Part shown: positions 37,241-48,010 of the stretch, piece by piece
How the letters are laid out: every line of letters starts with the position of its first letter
Numbering within the stretch: position 1 is the stretch's first letter
Source: Heterohyrax brucei
Lineage: Eukaryota; Chordata; Mammalia; Hyracoidea; Procaviidae
NCBI GenBank assembly: GCA_028571685.1
Contig: CM053152.1
Span: forward strand, 18,112,001 to 18,176,000
Reading direction: 5' to 3'
DNA length: 64,000 nucleotides
The notes under the pieces: model-generated
What the model was told of the DNA's origin: nothing
What the model saw: the letters and a program-made list of their open reading frames with translations, nothing else
The model's database searches: none
Position numbers and translations under genes: made by a program

Positions 37241-37402
37241 CAAACCCAAATCCTATTGCCACAGAGTAGATTCCAACTCTTAGTGACCCTATAGGACAGA
37301 GCAGAACTGTCCCATAGGGTTTTCAAAGAGCAATTGGTAGAGTTGAACTGCTGACCTTTTGGTGAGCAGCTGAGCTCCTGAAGGCTGCACCACCAGAGCT
37401 CA
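37241..37402 (-). repeat. AfroSINE-type SINE, minus strand
   Basis: 'cccaaatcctattgccacagag' to 'ggtgagcagctgagctcc...caccaccagagctc'. Confidence 0.92.
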
Positions 37403-37639
37403 CCCAATAGACTGCAGGAATCTAGTAGAAAGGAGGGACTTATTCAACAAACCTAATCAGCCCATGCTACCCATTTAGACCTCTCAGTCTTTACCTTTAT
37501 AACCTGTCAGCAGCATGAATACAATTAATCCCTTTTTTCTCTTGGCTTCCAGGATATGACATGCACCTGGGTTTCCTCACACTTACCTTCTTAGTTGCTC
37601 TTTCTCAGTTACATTTGTTGGTTCCTGCCCTTTCATCTT

Positions 37640-38725
37640 GACACCACTGCACTAAAGGTCAGTGTTTGAAATTCTTCTCCATCTACAACTGCTCCCTTGG
37701 TGACTGCATCCAAGCTCATGACTTTAAAGATTATCTGTATACTGGTCAATCTTGTATTTTTATTTCTAGCCCAGAGCGTATCCCTGGAATCCAGACTTGG
37801 TAGCAATTGCTCACTCAACATTTTTGCTTCGATGTCTAATATATATACTTTAAAGCTCAGTATGTCTAAAGCTGACCTCTTCACCTTCTCCCTACCCTCC
37901 ACCCAAATATACTCCACCTGCAGTTTCCTTAATGGCCACTCTACATCTTAAAGGCATCCTTGACTGTTTTTTCTACTCCCCCATATCCAGTCTGTCAACA
38001 AATACCTTTGGCTCTATCTTCCAAATATATCCAGAATACTCAATTTTTCACCACCTCCACTACTACTGCCAAGCCCACTATCCTCTCTCTGTTTCTGAGC
38101 CACTCAACAGATCTCCTTGCTTCTCCTGCCCACCTATACTCTATTCTCCTCTCAGAAGCCAGATGTCATTCATCTGCTCAAAACCACTCTACTGACTGCC
38201 CATCTCACTAATAATATAAGCCAGAGTCTTTTCTATTCTTTACATTACCTGGCACCATAATTTCTGTGCTTCAGCTCCTAAGATTTTCCTCTTTCAAACC
38301 AATCCACCAACATTTGCCTCTTGTCTTTCTTTAAATTTGCAAGGCATGCACCACATCAAGGCCTTTTCCTGACCATTTCTCTTTCTGGAATGCTCTTTGC
38401 CCAGGTATCTGTATGGTTCCATCCCTCATTATCTTTGCTCGAGTGTCACCTTGTTAGAAGAACTTACTCCAGCCACTCTGTTGAAAATTGCACTCTCCTG
38501 CAATCCTCACACTGCTTGTTCTCTTTTATGGCTTTATTTTTCTGCATAGTATATACTACCTTCTAATACACTACATAGAATTAATGTATTTTATTTATTA
38601 TCTATTTCTCCTGTTTGGAACATCAACACTAGTGTTTTTTGTTTTTTCCAATTTGACTTGCTCAGCTATAATTCTAGCACCTACAACATGAGTGGCACGT
38701 AAGAGGTACTCAGTCAGATTTTATT
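37640..38725 (+). repeat. L2 LINE 3' region
   Basis: A long decayed LINE2 stretch in plus orientation: 'tggaatgctctttgcccagg', 'cgagtgtcaccttgttag', 'tatggctttatttttctgcatagtatatactacc', ending 'ctagcacctacaacatgagtggcacgtaagagg'. No intact reading frame. Confidence 0.7.
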
Positions 38726-38738
38726 GACTGAATATATA

Positions 38739-38890
38739 AACTCTACACCATTGAGTCAATTCTGACTCACAGTGACCCTATAAGACATAGTATAACTGCT
38801 CCATACAGTTTCCAAGGAGGGCCTGGTGGATTCAAACTGCCATATTTCTGACAGTAGACATAGTATTTAACCACTATGCCACCAGGTTTT
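38739..38890 (-). repeat. AfroSINE-type SINE with TSD, inserted at an L2 end
   Basis: The direct repeats ctgaatatata (38728-38738) and ctgaatgtata (38891-38901) flank 'aactctacaccattgagtcaattc ... gccaccaggtttt'. Confidence 0.92.
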
Positions 38891-38974
38891 CTGAATGTAT
38901 ACAGGGGCCCTAAATATTTACCCTTCTCCCTGTTGAAATTAAAACTCATTATTCTGTATTTTCCTACTTTCATA

Positions 38975-39440
38975 CTTTGTTCATACTATTTCCTCAGGCT
39001 GTGATGCCCTCTTACCTCTGTATCTCTATTCATGTATGTTCTAAAGTGTTGCTCAAATTCCTGCATCTCTGATGCCTCATTTGATCACATTTACTCCATC
39101 AGTCAGTGAGTCATCAAGCACCTAACCACTTACTTTAGCTCAGGCATGTGTTAAGTGTAACGGATAGATACAAAGATGAGTGGGGCACTATCCCTGTCCT
39201 CATGGACCTAGCTGGAATGTAGAATTAGGATGGCGTATGAATAGGCTCCATCGGAAGCTCCCAGTGGACGGTATTTTCAAGTCAAGCAGGACTCAAGAGG
39301 GCTTGGTCAGGTTGTTGTATTTATATTTCAGGTTCTAAATTGTGAACCCTTGGGGAGAAGGTAACAGCAGGTCTCAGACATCTCTGAATACACCCAAAGG
39401 TACACAATGAACATTTGCTGAATGAATAAGTACAATGAAC
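38975..39440 (+). repeat. L2-like fragments
   Basis: 'tcctcaggctgtgatgccctctt...tgctcaaattcctgcatctctgatgcctc' and '...gaacatttgctgaatgaataag' follow L2/MIR 3' text. Low identity. Confidence 0.5.
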
Positions 39441-40462
39441 CTTAGAAAGAAACTAATAAAACATGAAAGTGAAAAACTTGGGTATGTTTTTCCATTATCA
39501 AAATGGTTTATGGGAATTTCTGTCATATGTGAGATAATGAATCACTGCTAAAATAATCAACCCCAAGCCCTACTCCCAAATCTATAACTAAATATGTCAA
39601 GTATTTCTTTCCAATTAGCATTAAAAATAACATGCTTATAGTTATTTTCAGCTAATGTTTCTCTAGAATGGTTGTACTAGTTACTTTTAGTCACATCCAA
39701 ACAACACTCAACAAAGAAAATAAGACAATCCATATGTACATGTGGATAAAACCTGTCCAAGGAAGCACCAGTAGACTAAGAGATATATGATGGCTGAACA
39801 TAGAGTAACCTTTCTAAACTACAAGGGAGCCAAAATCTGTGTAATGGAAATGTGGGCCTTCAAGGTACCAGCAATTTTCCTTTGACTCTCAATCTACTTC
39901 TGATTTCACCCATTCTTTCAACTGAAAACATGCTGTTTTCTAAAGAGTTTATTCTAATGTAAAACATTAAGTAAACATGGTGCAGAACGAACAAAGAATG
40001 AGTCTTCAATAATTAAACCACCTGCATATTTAATGACATGTCTTGCTTTCATTAGAAGTCCTAGTTAACAGCTGCAGACTACTTTGAAGGTAACTTAAAT
40101 GCAGAGATGACAAGAGCGTGCAAATCACCATATTGGGAATTACAGAGTTTTGTTCCATTAGTATGCAAACAGACTTTTTTTAAGTGTCAAATAATCCAAG
40201 TTGTTGACAAAAAATGGAATTAGCATTTTTGGAAAGCAAAACAAGCTACAGAATGTCACAGACAAATTCACCCACAAAAAGGCTGGCTTGAGCAAAGGAG
40301 TGAGCATAACTTCACCACGCTGTACTGCTGTACAAGTGCATGGGGCAACACTAACAGGTTTGCTCCCTCATCTGGCCCAACGTGTTCTTCAATCTTAGAG
40401 GAGACAAATGATTTGGAACATGTCAGAACTGGTGGGTTTATCACCAGTTTTGAAATACATAC

Positions 40463-40539
40463 ATCAATATAATTTCCATTGATATAGTCTGAGTTGGTAT
40501 CTCCTTCTATTGTCTGTAGCCTCACACGGGAATGATCAT
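40463..40539 (-). CDS. PTPRM: PTPRM coding exon (77 nt), start of phosphatase domain 1
   Basis: PTPRM (RPTP-mu) is a transmembrane receptor tyrosine phosphatase of the R2B family; it binds homophilically through its ectodomain and dephosphorylates junctional proteins. Read on the minus strand, this exon follows a pyrimidine-rich acceptor ending TTTGCAG and ends at donor GTATGT. It starts with AT, completing a Tyr codon whose first base lies in the preceding exon, then encodes 25 residues including DHSRVRL, QTIEGDTNSD and YINGNYID. DHSRVRL and DYIN are conserved motifs in the N-terminal part of PTP domains; they help position the phosphotyrosine-recognition side of the pocket. The string LQTIEGDTNSDYINGN fits my recollection of PTPRM rather than PTPRK, PTPRT or PTPRU, which differ there. 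The exon ends on a full codon (phase 0), matching the next exon at 36268-36304. Paralogue choice rests on memory and was not aligned. Neither the preceding exon nor the active-site HC-X5-R exon was found in the window. Confidence 0.93.
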
Positions 40540-41394
40540 CTGCAAAGGAAAAGGAAAGGAAAACAGCAATTAGGAAAAGCAACCTGCTGTGCTGCTCAGA
40601 GCTCCTGGAGTGTAAGTATATGACATGGAGATCTTTCACATCTGCAAGCAAACAAAGCATTAAATACTGTACACAGTTTAAACTTCCTATTAGGATGGGA
40701 AAGACTTTTAATTCTTTACTTTTAATTCTTTATAGTAAATCTCATCAACTTATTCCCTGATCATTTACAGACACGTGACACTGGCAAACTTTTCAGGTTT
40801 TTATATACAGCCTTTTGAACCATGTCAAATAAATTTTTTCCTTGGAACTTCCAGCGGCTTCACTAAATCACATACAGATCCTGAGATTTTGAAGGTTGTC
40901 TATGACATCCATCTTGACAAATGATGGTTATAAACTCACAGCTCAGCCTTCAGTGATAATTCTAACCTTGGTCATCTTCCGTGCATCCTCCATCTGTACC
41001 TGAAGCATCCAGGCAAGACAGTGCTGCCACTCAACCTACAATACTCTACGAAAGCTCAGCCTCCTTATCTCTAAAAAGGGAAGAAGAGTGCCTGTCTCAA
41101 AGTAGGCTGTTTTAAAGATTAAATCAGTCCCTCCTAATAATACATGTAGAGTGAGTCCAAGGATTAGAAAGGGTTTTCATTGCCTAATTTTCAGAAGTAG
41201 ATCACCAGGCAGTTCTTTCTAGTCTGGCTTAGAATTGAAGCTCTGGTGAAGCTTGTTCACTATAGGTGACCTCATGGTATTTGAAATACCAGTGGCATAG
41301 CTTCCAGCATCCTAGTGACACTCAAGTATCATACTATGGCAAATGGATAGATGAGTAGTGGTTTAACCATTGGAATAGATCATCAAGTTTGGTA
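40540..41394. other. PTPRM: PTPRM intron upstream of the 77-nt exon
   Basis: The polypyrimidine tract of the exon acceptor lies at about 40541-40562. Beyond it nothing was recognised. Confidence 0.6.
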
Positions 41395-41572
41395 AAGTGG
41401 TAGGCCAGCAAAAATGAGGGAAAGTGTCAATGAGACTGACACAATAGTCACAACAAAGGATTCAAACTACCAATGATTATGAAGATGGCACAGGACTGAG
41501 CAGCATTTTGTTCTCTTGCACATAATGTAGCCATGAGTTGGAGCCAACTTGATGGCCACTAACAGAAAACAA
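41395..41572 (+). mobile_element. RTE 3' tail, plus strand
   Basis: 'gactgacacaatagtcacaac...gaagatggcacaggactgagcagc...gccatgagttggagccaacttgatggccactaacagaaaac' is the 3' end of the RTE LINE and shares its last ~45 bp with AfroSINE tails. Confidence 0.85.
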
Positions 41573-41644
41573 GAATGAAATGAGAATAAAATTGTCAAGC
41601 ATGATGTAGATATACATACAGTAAGCACCATTGAGTGATGACAA

Positions 41645-42684
41645 CTGTTGTTATTGTTAAGTGCTGTCGAGTCTGTTCTGACTCAAAGTGACCCCATGAA
41701 CAGAATGAAACACTGTCCTGGCTTGTGCCATGTCCACAACCGTTTTTATGCTTCAACCCATTGTTGCGGCCATTGTGGCAATCCATCTGGTCAAGAGTCT
41801 TCCTCTTTCTTGCTGACCCTCCACTCTACCAAGCCTGATGTCCTTCTCCAGGTACTAATCTTTCCTGACAGCATGTCCAAAGTATGTGAGATGCAGTCTT
41901 GACATCTTTGCTTTCAGTGAGTATTCTGGTCGTACTTCTTCCAGAACAGATCTGATTGTTCTTTTGGCAGTCCATGGTACATTCAACATTCTTCTCCAAC
42001 ACCACAATTCAAAGGTATCAATTCTTCTGTCTTCTTTGTTCATGGTCCAGCTTTAGCATGCATATGCTGTGACTGAAAATATCACGGCTTGGGTCAGGAG
42101 CATTTTAGTCTTCAAGGTGGCATCCTTACTTCTGAATACTTTGAAGAGGTCGTTTGCAGCAGATATTCTCAACGCAATGTGCCTTTTGATTTCTTGACTA
42201 CTGCTTCCATTGGCATTGATTGTAGACCCAAGTAAAATGAAATCCTTGACAATCTCAATCCTTTTTCCATTCATGACAATGTTGCTTACTGGTCCAGATG
42301 TGAGGATTTCAGTTTTCCTGATGTTGAGGTGCAATCCATACTGAAGGGTGTGGTCCTTGATCTTCATCAGTAGGTGTCTCAAATTTTCTTCATTTCCAGA
42401 AAGTAAGATGGTGTCATCTGCATAACGCAGGTTGTTAATGAGCCTTCCTCCAATCCTTATGCCTTGTTCTTCTTTGTATAATCCAGCTTCTCAGATTAGT
42501 TGCTTGGCATACAGATTAAAAAGGTATGGTGAAAGGATATAACCCTGACACACATATTTCATGACTTTAAACCATGCAATGTCCCCTTGTTCTGTTCACA
42601 GGACTGCCTCCATATACAGATTCCTTAAGAGCACAATTAGATGTTCAGGAATTCCCATTCTCCACAACGTTTTCATAGAACGTG
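41645..42684 (-). pseudogene. 5'-truncated RTE/BovB-like LINE with ~35-bp TSD
   Basis: On the minus strand this encodes the C-terminal half of an RTE reverse transcriptase. In order: WRMGIPEHLIVLLRNLYMEAV, then INNLRYADDTILLSGNEENL with the catalytic YADD intact (about 42409-42436), IRKTEILTSGPVSNIVMNGK, FILLGSTINANGSSSQEIKR, and RRMLNVPWTAKRTIRSVLEE near the end. Two stops break the frame (after KQLI and after TAYAC). The antisense tail starts 'gttgttattgttaagtgctgtcgag'. Near-identical direct repeats (atacatacagtaagcaccattgagt-like) at 41609-41644 and 42685-42719 bound it, so this is a single insertion truncated at its 5' end. Confidence 0.93.
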
Positions 42685-43772
42685 ACATACATACAGTAAG
42701 AACCATAGAGTAATGGCAATTAGCTCTATTTAAAACCTTTTCTAAATAACAAATATTCTCCACAAATACCATCAAGACCAACTCACTTATTTCTTTGAAA
42801 AATCCTATTTATTTTTATTATGATTAAGGGAAAGTATACAATCTAAGTCAATTTTGCAATCCCACCTCTCTGCAACTCTTTCTGCTTTCCTCACCCGGTG
42901 ACAGCACACTCCTCCTTTTCGCTCATTACTTCTAGTATCCACTTAATGAACACCTGTCCCTACCTCTCTACCTCTCCTCTCCCCTCTAGCATGAAACCAG
43001 TAGGACAGCCTGTTATATAAGTAAAACACCATTTAAAGTATACACATCACATGCGTACTCTGTGTCCCCAAGTCCAGTCCATTCTTTGTCTGAAGTTTCA
43101 GGTCTGGGCCAGCAGCAAGTCTAGAGGCCACGGTCTCAGGGGACCTACAGGCTGTTGGACCATCATTTCAGGTTCTTGATCTACACACCTCTTTTTCTCA
43201 TGGTGCATCAGGGACTCAACATTGCGTTGCCTGTCAGGGCTACCTTTGGTGGAGGCCAGGCACCATCTGGTTCTTCTGGTCTCATGCTGATGTAGTCTCC
43301 CAGTCATACGGGTCCTTCTGTCTCCTGGGCTCATTTTACCTCATGTGTTTGATATTCTCAGTTGTCATCTGTTCCACGTAGGTTGGGACCAAATGATGTT
43401 CCTCAGACGGCAGCCTGCTGGCTTTTAAGACCCAGAAGCCACTCACCAATATGGGGTGCAGAAGACTCTTAGCAAAACACTAGTTATGTCAATTAACCTC
43501 AATGTCCCCAAAGAACATGGTTTCTAGACCTCTGTCCCTGCTACTCTGTCCTTCAAAATGTCGGTTGAATTTAGAAAATGTTTTGGCTTACAGTGTGGTC
43601 CAGTTATGGTGACCTGGCTTCTACTGCATTGTCACTCCCTTCACCCAACCAATATTCTATCGACTAGCTAATCTATGAAACAAACCTCTCCTTCCCTCTT
43701 CACCCTTATAGCCATCCATGAGTCTTTTCTTCTGTGAGAAAGTCCTTTTTTAAGTCCCTATACAATATTCAT

Positions 43773-43909
43773 GGTACATCAAGGACTCAACACTGTGTTG
43801 CCTGTCAGGGCTACCTTTGGTGGAGGCCAGGAACCATCTGGTTCTTCTGGTCTCACACTGATGTAGTCTCCCAATCATATGGGTCCTTCTGTCTCCTGGG
43901 CTCATTCTC
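43773..43909 (-). repeat. Internal duplicate of the L1 3'UTR, flanked by a 13-bp repeat
   Basis: It is homologous to 43202-43337 of the same L1 (ctgtcagggctacctttggtggaggccagg shared). atacaatattcat flanks it at 43760-43772 and 43910-43922. The other L1 at 57.1 kb lacks it. Confidence 0.88.
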
Positions 43910-45202
43910 ATACAATATTCATCCTTTTGCTGCTGACTGATTTCACTCAGCGTAACATCTTTTAGTAGATACCAGGTTATGAGAAGCTTCTTAAAATCAG
44001 CATTTCTTTATCATTGTATAGTTATCAATTGTGTACATGTACCATAGTTAGGTTATCCAGTCATCTGTTGTTGGCTGCCTAGGTTGATTCCATCTTTTTG
44101 CTATTGTGGACAGTGCTACAATAAACATTTGTGTGCACGTATCTGTTCATGTGACGGCTCTTATTTCTGTAGGATATATTTCAAGCAGTGGGAATGCTGG
44201 ATCATATGGTTATTTCTATTTCTAGATTTTTAAGAAAACACCAAATTACTTTCCAAAGAGGTTGTACCATTTTGAATTCCCACCAGCAGTGTAGGAGATT
44301 TCTAATCATTCTACAGCCTCTCCAGTACTGGTTGCTTTGTGTTTTTTGTATTACTGCCAACCTCGTTGGTATGATTTTGATTTCTCTAATAGCTAATGCT
44401 TGTGAGCATTTCCTCATGTGTCTTTTCATTGCATAGCTGTCTTCTTTGGTGAAGTGTGTGTTCATCTCCTTTGACCACAGTTTAATTGGGTTATTTGTCT
44501 TTTTCTTGTTGATACTTTGCAGTACCTTGTAGAACATGGAGATTAGATGTTGATAAAACACACAGTTGACAAGTATTTTTTACCATTCTGTAGGAAGTAT
44601 TTTAACTCTCTTGATGAAGTCTTTGGATGAGTATAAGCATTTGATTTTTAGTAGTTCCCATGTATCTATTTTCTCTTGTTTGCACATTGTTAGTAAGATT
44701 TTGTAGTCTGTCTAAGCTGTGTGTTAGAACTTCCATTGTTGTCCCTATTTTTTCTTGCATGATCTTTATTGTTTTAGGTTTGATATTTAGGTCTTTGATC
44801 CATTTTGAATTAGTTTTTGTGTAAGGTGTGAGATATGGGTCTTGTTTCAGTTTTTTGCAGATACGTATTCTATTTTGCCAACACCATTTGTTAAAAAGAT
44901 TGTTTTTACCCTGGTTTACAACCCTTGGGCCTTTGTCAAGTGTTAACTATTCATAGGAGGATGGTGATATTTCTAAATTCTGTATTCTGTTCCTTTGGTC
45001 TATATATCTGCTTTTGTACCAGTACCAGGTTGCTTTGACTACTGAAGTAGTCCAATACTTTCTAAGGTTGAGTAGTGTGAGGCCTCCCACTGTGTTCCTT
45101 TTCTTCAGCAGTGCTTTACTCATCCAGGGTTTCTTCCCTTGCAAAACAAAGTTGGTGATTTGTTTCCCTATCTCATTAAAACCTGACACTGGAATTTATA
45201 TT

Positions 45203-45227
45203 AAGCCAAGTGCCGTCGAGTCGGATC
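45203..45227 (-). repeat. SINE tail-only micro-insertion in L1
   Basis: aagccaagtgccgtcgagtcggatc is the exact reverse complement of 45498-45522. The homologous L1 at 58430-58460 lacks it. Confidence 0.85.
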
Positions 45228-45490
45228 GATTGTGTTATATACGTAGATTGCTTTGGGTAGAATTGACATTTCAAAATGTTAAGTCTTCTATCCATGAGCA
45301 GAGTAGGTTTTTCCACTTATGTAAGTTTCTTTTGGTTTCCTGCAGTAGGGTCTTATAATTTTCTCTGTATAGGTGGCATACATCCCTGGTTAGATTTATT
45401 CCTAGGTCTTATGTCTCCTTGGGGGCTATTGACAGTGGTATTGATTTGGCGATTTCCTCTTTGATGATCTCTTTGTTGGTATAAAGGAAT

Positions 45491-45527
45491 GAGTCGGATC
45501 CGACTCGACGGCACTTGGCTTGGCTAC
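45491..45527 (+). repeat. SINE tail-only micro-insertion with a 16-bp palindrome
   Basis: gagtcggatccgactc (45491-45506) is a perfect palindrome, followed by gacggcacttggcttggct. The second L1 copy reads straight through here (aaggaatcctactgattg near 58690). Confidence 0.88.
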
Positions 45528-46772
45528 TGACTTATTTATGTTTATCTTATATCCTGATACTTTGCTGAACTCTTCTATTAGTTCCAGTCACTCACTTATG
45601 GATTCTTTAGGGATTTCTGTGTATATGATCAATCACCTGCAAATAGGGATACTTTTACTTGTTCTTTACTGATGCAGATATCCTTTATTTCTTTGTCTTG
45701 TCTGACTGCTCCAGTCCCAACCTCTAGCACAATGCTGAATAGATGTGGTGACACTAGGCATCTTCGTCTATCTCCTGTTCTCAGGGGAATTCTTTCAGTC
45801 TCTGTCCATTCAGGATGATGCTGGCAGTTGGTTTTGTGTAGACGTCCCTTACTGCATTGAGGAATTTCCCTTCTATTCCTATTTCACTGAGGTTTTTGTT
45901 TTTGTTTTTTAACATGAATGAGTGTTGGACTTTGCCAAATGCCTTTTCTGCATCAATTGATAAAACCCAGTCATTCTCATCCTTTGTGTTACTTATGTGG
46001 TTGATCACATCAATTGTTTTTCTGATGGTGAACCAACTCTGAATCCCTGGTATAAATCCTAGATGGTCATGATGATTTTTTTTTTTTTGATATGTTGTTG
46101 AATTCTATTGTTGAAGATTTTTGTATCTAGGATCATGACTGACATTGGTCTGTAATTTTCTGTTTTATGGGATCTTTACCCAGCTTTACTATCACGGCTT
46201 TGCTGGCTTCATAGAATTAATTTGAGAATGTTCTATCCTTTTCTATGTTATAAAATATATTCAGTAGTATTGGAATTAATTTCTCCTTAAAAGTTTGGCA
46301 GAATCCTCTGGTGAAGCCTTCTGGGCCAGGACTTGTTTTTTTTTTTTTTTAATTACTCTTTCAATCTCATATTTTGTTATGGGCTTACTAAGTTGTTCTA
46401 TTTCTCTTTGTGATAATTTTGGTAGGTCATGTGAATTCAGAAATTTGTCCATTTCCTCTTGATTTTCAAATCTGTTAGAGTACAATTTTTCATAGTAGTC
46501 TGTTATGATACTTTAATTTCTGTTGGGTCTGTTGTGATATCTCCCATCTCATTTCTTACTCAGGTTATGTTTCCTCTTCTGTTTTTCTTTTGTGAGTTTA
46601 GATAATGGTTTATCAATTCTGTTGATCTTGTCAAAAAAAACAGCTGTTGGTTTTGTTAATTCATTTAACTGGTTTACTATTCTCTAATTTGTTTAGTTCT
46701 GCTCTAATTTTTATTTTCTGCTTTCTTTTGGTGCCTGATGGGTATTATTGTTATTCCCTGAAAATCCTATTT

Positions 46773-47611
46773 GTTTCTAAAAATGGAAATTACTAAACCT
46801 CTGTCAGGGAAGGAGGTTTCCTGTTTCTGTTTCATTTGTTGGTCTATTCCTGGCACCTGAGCAGTGTCTGGCTGGTGCCTAAACAGAGTAGGCTCATGCT
46901 TTTTTTTTTAAAGGAATGGAAACAGAACCTTTCTTTTTTTTTATAGCATTTTACAAATTATTTTTCTGCATTCATGTTCTTTCTAAAGCTTACACTGAAA
47001 CCCAATAGTTAGAACAGAGAAGTCAGCTGCTCTGAAAGGAAGTCCCTTCAGGTCTCAGTAAAGAGGTGGGAAAGGAGCCCCACTTTGCAAAACCCTCTCT
47101 AGGTATGCTGAGACAGTGGGAGATTCACTCCTAAAATGCTACCTGTTACCCTGACGTCCATTTCACTTGACACTTCATTGGGTGAATGGGTGCGACATTA
47201 AGTCCACAATATTATGGAAGAGCCAGGGGGCTTCTAGTCTGAAGAACATTTTAAACCTGATTGTTGGACAAAGAGTTGCCTGGGAATTGCTTGGCTTAAC
47301 ATGTTAATACATGAAAGCAAAACCTTCATATTTGTTCCTGAAGTTCACCCTGCTGGATGGCAGAAAGACATCTGAGTCTGTTTTCTAACCTTGCTTCCTA
47401 GGTGGAGCTTTTTACTTCATTTCATGACAGACAATCATATCATTGCATGTCAGATTGTTACTCTGAGTTGGAGCTCAACATATTAATCTGGAATGTTGTG
47501 ATCAACTGTGATAAGACAAGTACAAAAGCCTGGCAGATGCCTTGTTCTCCTCCTCTGCTAACAGGAGAACATGGTGTGGTTTGATGTGTTTTAGCTGCAG
47601 AGTTAGATGGG
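46773..47611. other. Unassigned intronic stretch
   Basis: No repeat or exon was recognised. Confidence 0.5.
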
Positions 47612-47860
47612 CTGTGTCTGAGGTGTGGAGTCAGGTTTGTATGTATAGGAACTAAGGGGTCAGGTGTGTCTAAAGTGTGGGGTAAAGGGTGCATGTGTGT
47701 GACCTGTGGGATTTATTGTGTCTGAGCTGTGGGGTTAGGTGTGTTTGAGCTGTGAAATCAGGTGTGTCTGGGTTGTGGGGTCAGGTATGTATGAGCACTT
47801 ATGTCAGGTATGTATGATCTGTGGGGTTAGGTGTGTATGAGCCCCAGCATTAGGTGTGTC
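47612..47860 (+). repeat. Degenerate 23-bp minisatellite
   Basis: About ten units of the form tgtgtctgagctgtggggtcagg. Five consecutive units from 47740 to 47854 are exactly 23 bp; the first units range from 23 to 29 bp. Confidence 0.88.
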
Positions 47861-47864
47861 AGAT

Positions 47865-48010
47865 AGGATCTCAGCTCTGACACTTGGGCAAGGCACTTAA
47901 TCACTCTATTCTTAAGTTTCTTTATCCATAAAATGGGAATACACAGTGCCTACTTGATAAGAGTTATTATGGACATTAAAATAACACAGTAAAAGCAATG
48001 CAATCAATGT
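47865..48010 (+). repeat. MIR SINE 3' part
   Basis: 'ctcagctctgacacttgggcaaggcacttaatcactctattcttaagtttc' is MIR core text. It directly follows the minisatellite. Confidence 0.8.

Larger units (their letters stand above)
36305..40462 (-). other. PTPRM: PTPRM intron, 4.16 kb
   Basis: This lies between the 77-nt and 37-nt exons and has GTATGT at its 5' end and CTAG at its 3' end. It contains two minus-strand SINEs and a long L2 remnant. I recognise nothing in 36305-37240 or 39441-40462. Confidence 0.9.
42811..46758 (-). mobile_element. 5'-truncated L1 with TSD
   Basis: About 3.95 kb of L1 on the minus strand: 3'UTR about 42811-43930, ORF2 C-terminal two thirds from about 43930 to 46758. Direct repeats tgaaaaatcctattt (42796-42810) and tgaaaatcctattt (46759-46772) flank it. 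It carries two SINE-tail micro-insertions (45203-45227, 45491-45527) and a 137-bp duplication of its own 3'UTR (43773-43909). It is the same subfamily as the L1 at 56117-64000. Confidence 0.94.
43930..46758 (-). pseudogene. L1 ORF2 remnant (reverse transcriptase and C-terminal part)
   Basis: ORF2p provides endonuclease and reverse transcriptase for L1. The remnant preserves MDKFLNSHDLPKLSQREIEQ (about 46276-46485), NDWVLSIDAEKAFGKVQHSF and NGQRLKEFP (45781-46008), KATWYWYKSRYIDQRNRIQN (44947-45189) and LLHCWWEFKMVQPLWKVIWC (44202-44561). The FADD catalytic box reads FAGD at 45632-45643 and is followed by a stop. Several frameshifts and the missing endonuclease domain make it inactive. Confidence 0.92.

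Noticed and set aside
40463..40539. Assignment to PTPRK, PTPRT or PTPRU
   Set aside because: Residues TIEGDTNSDYINGN fit PTPRM best from memory; the paralogues differ in this stretch. An alignment would settle it.
42053..42382. 109-residue ORF as a host gene
   Set aside because: It is RTE reverse transcriptase (segments such as ILTSGPVSN and ILLGSTINANG), inside an insertion with target duplications.
47458..47694. Minus-strand ORF with a PLPHTLDTPDPLVP-like repeat pattern
   Set aside because: The pattern is the translation of the 23-bp minisatellite; 23 is not a multiple of 3, so no repeated peptide would be maintained.
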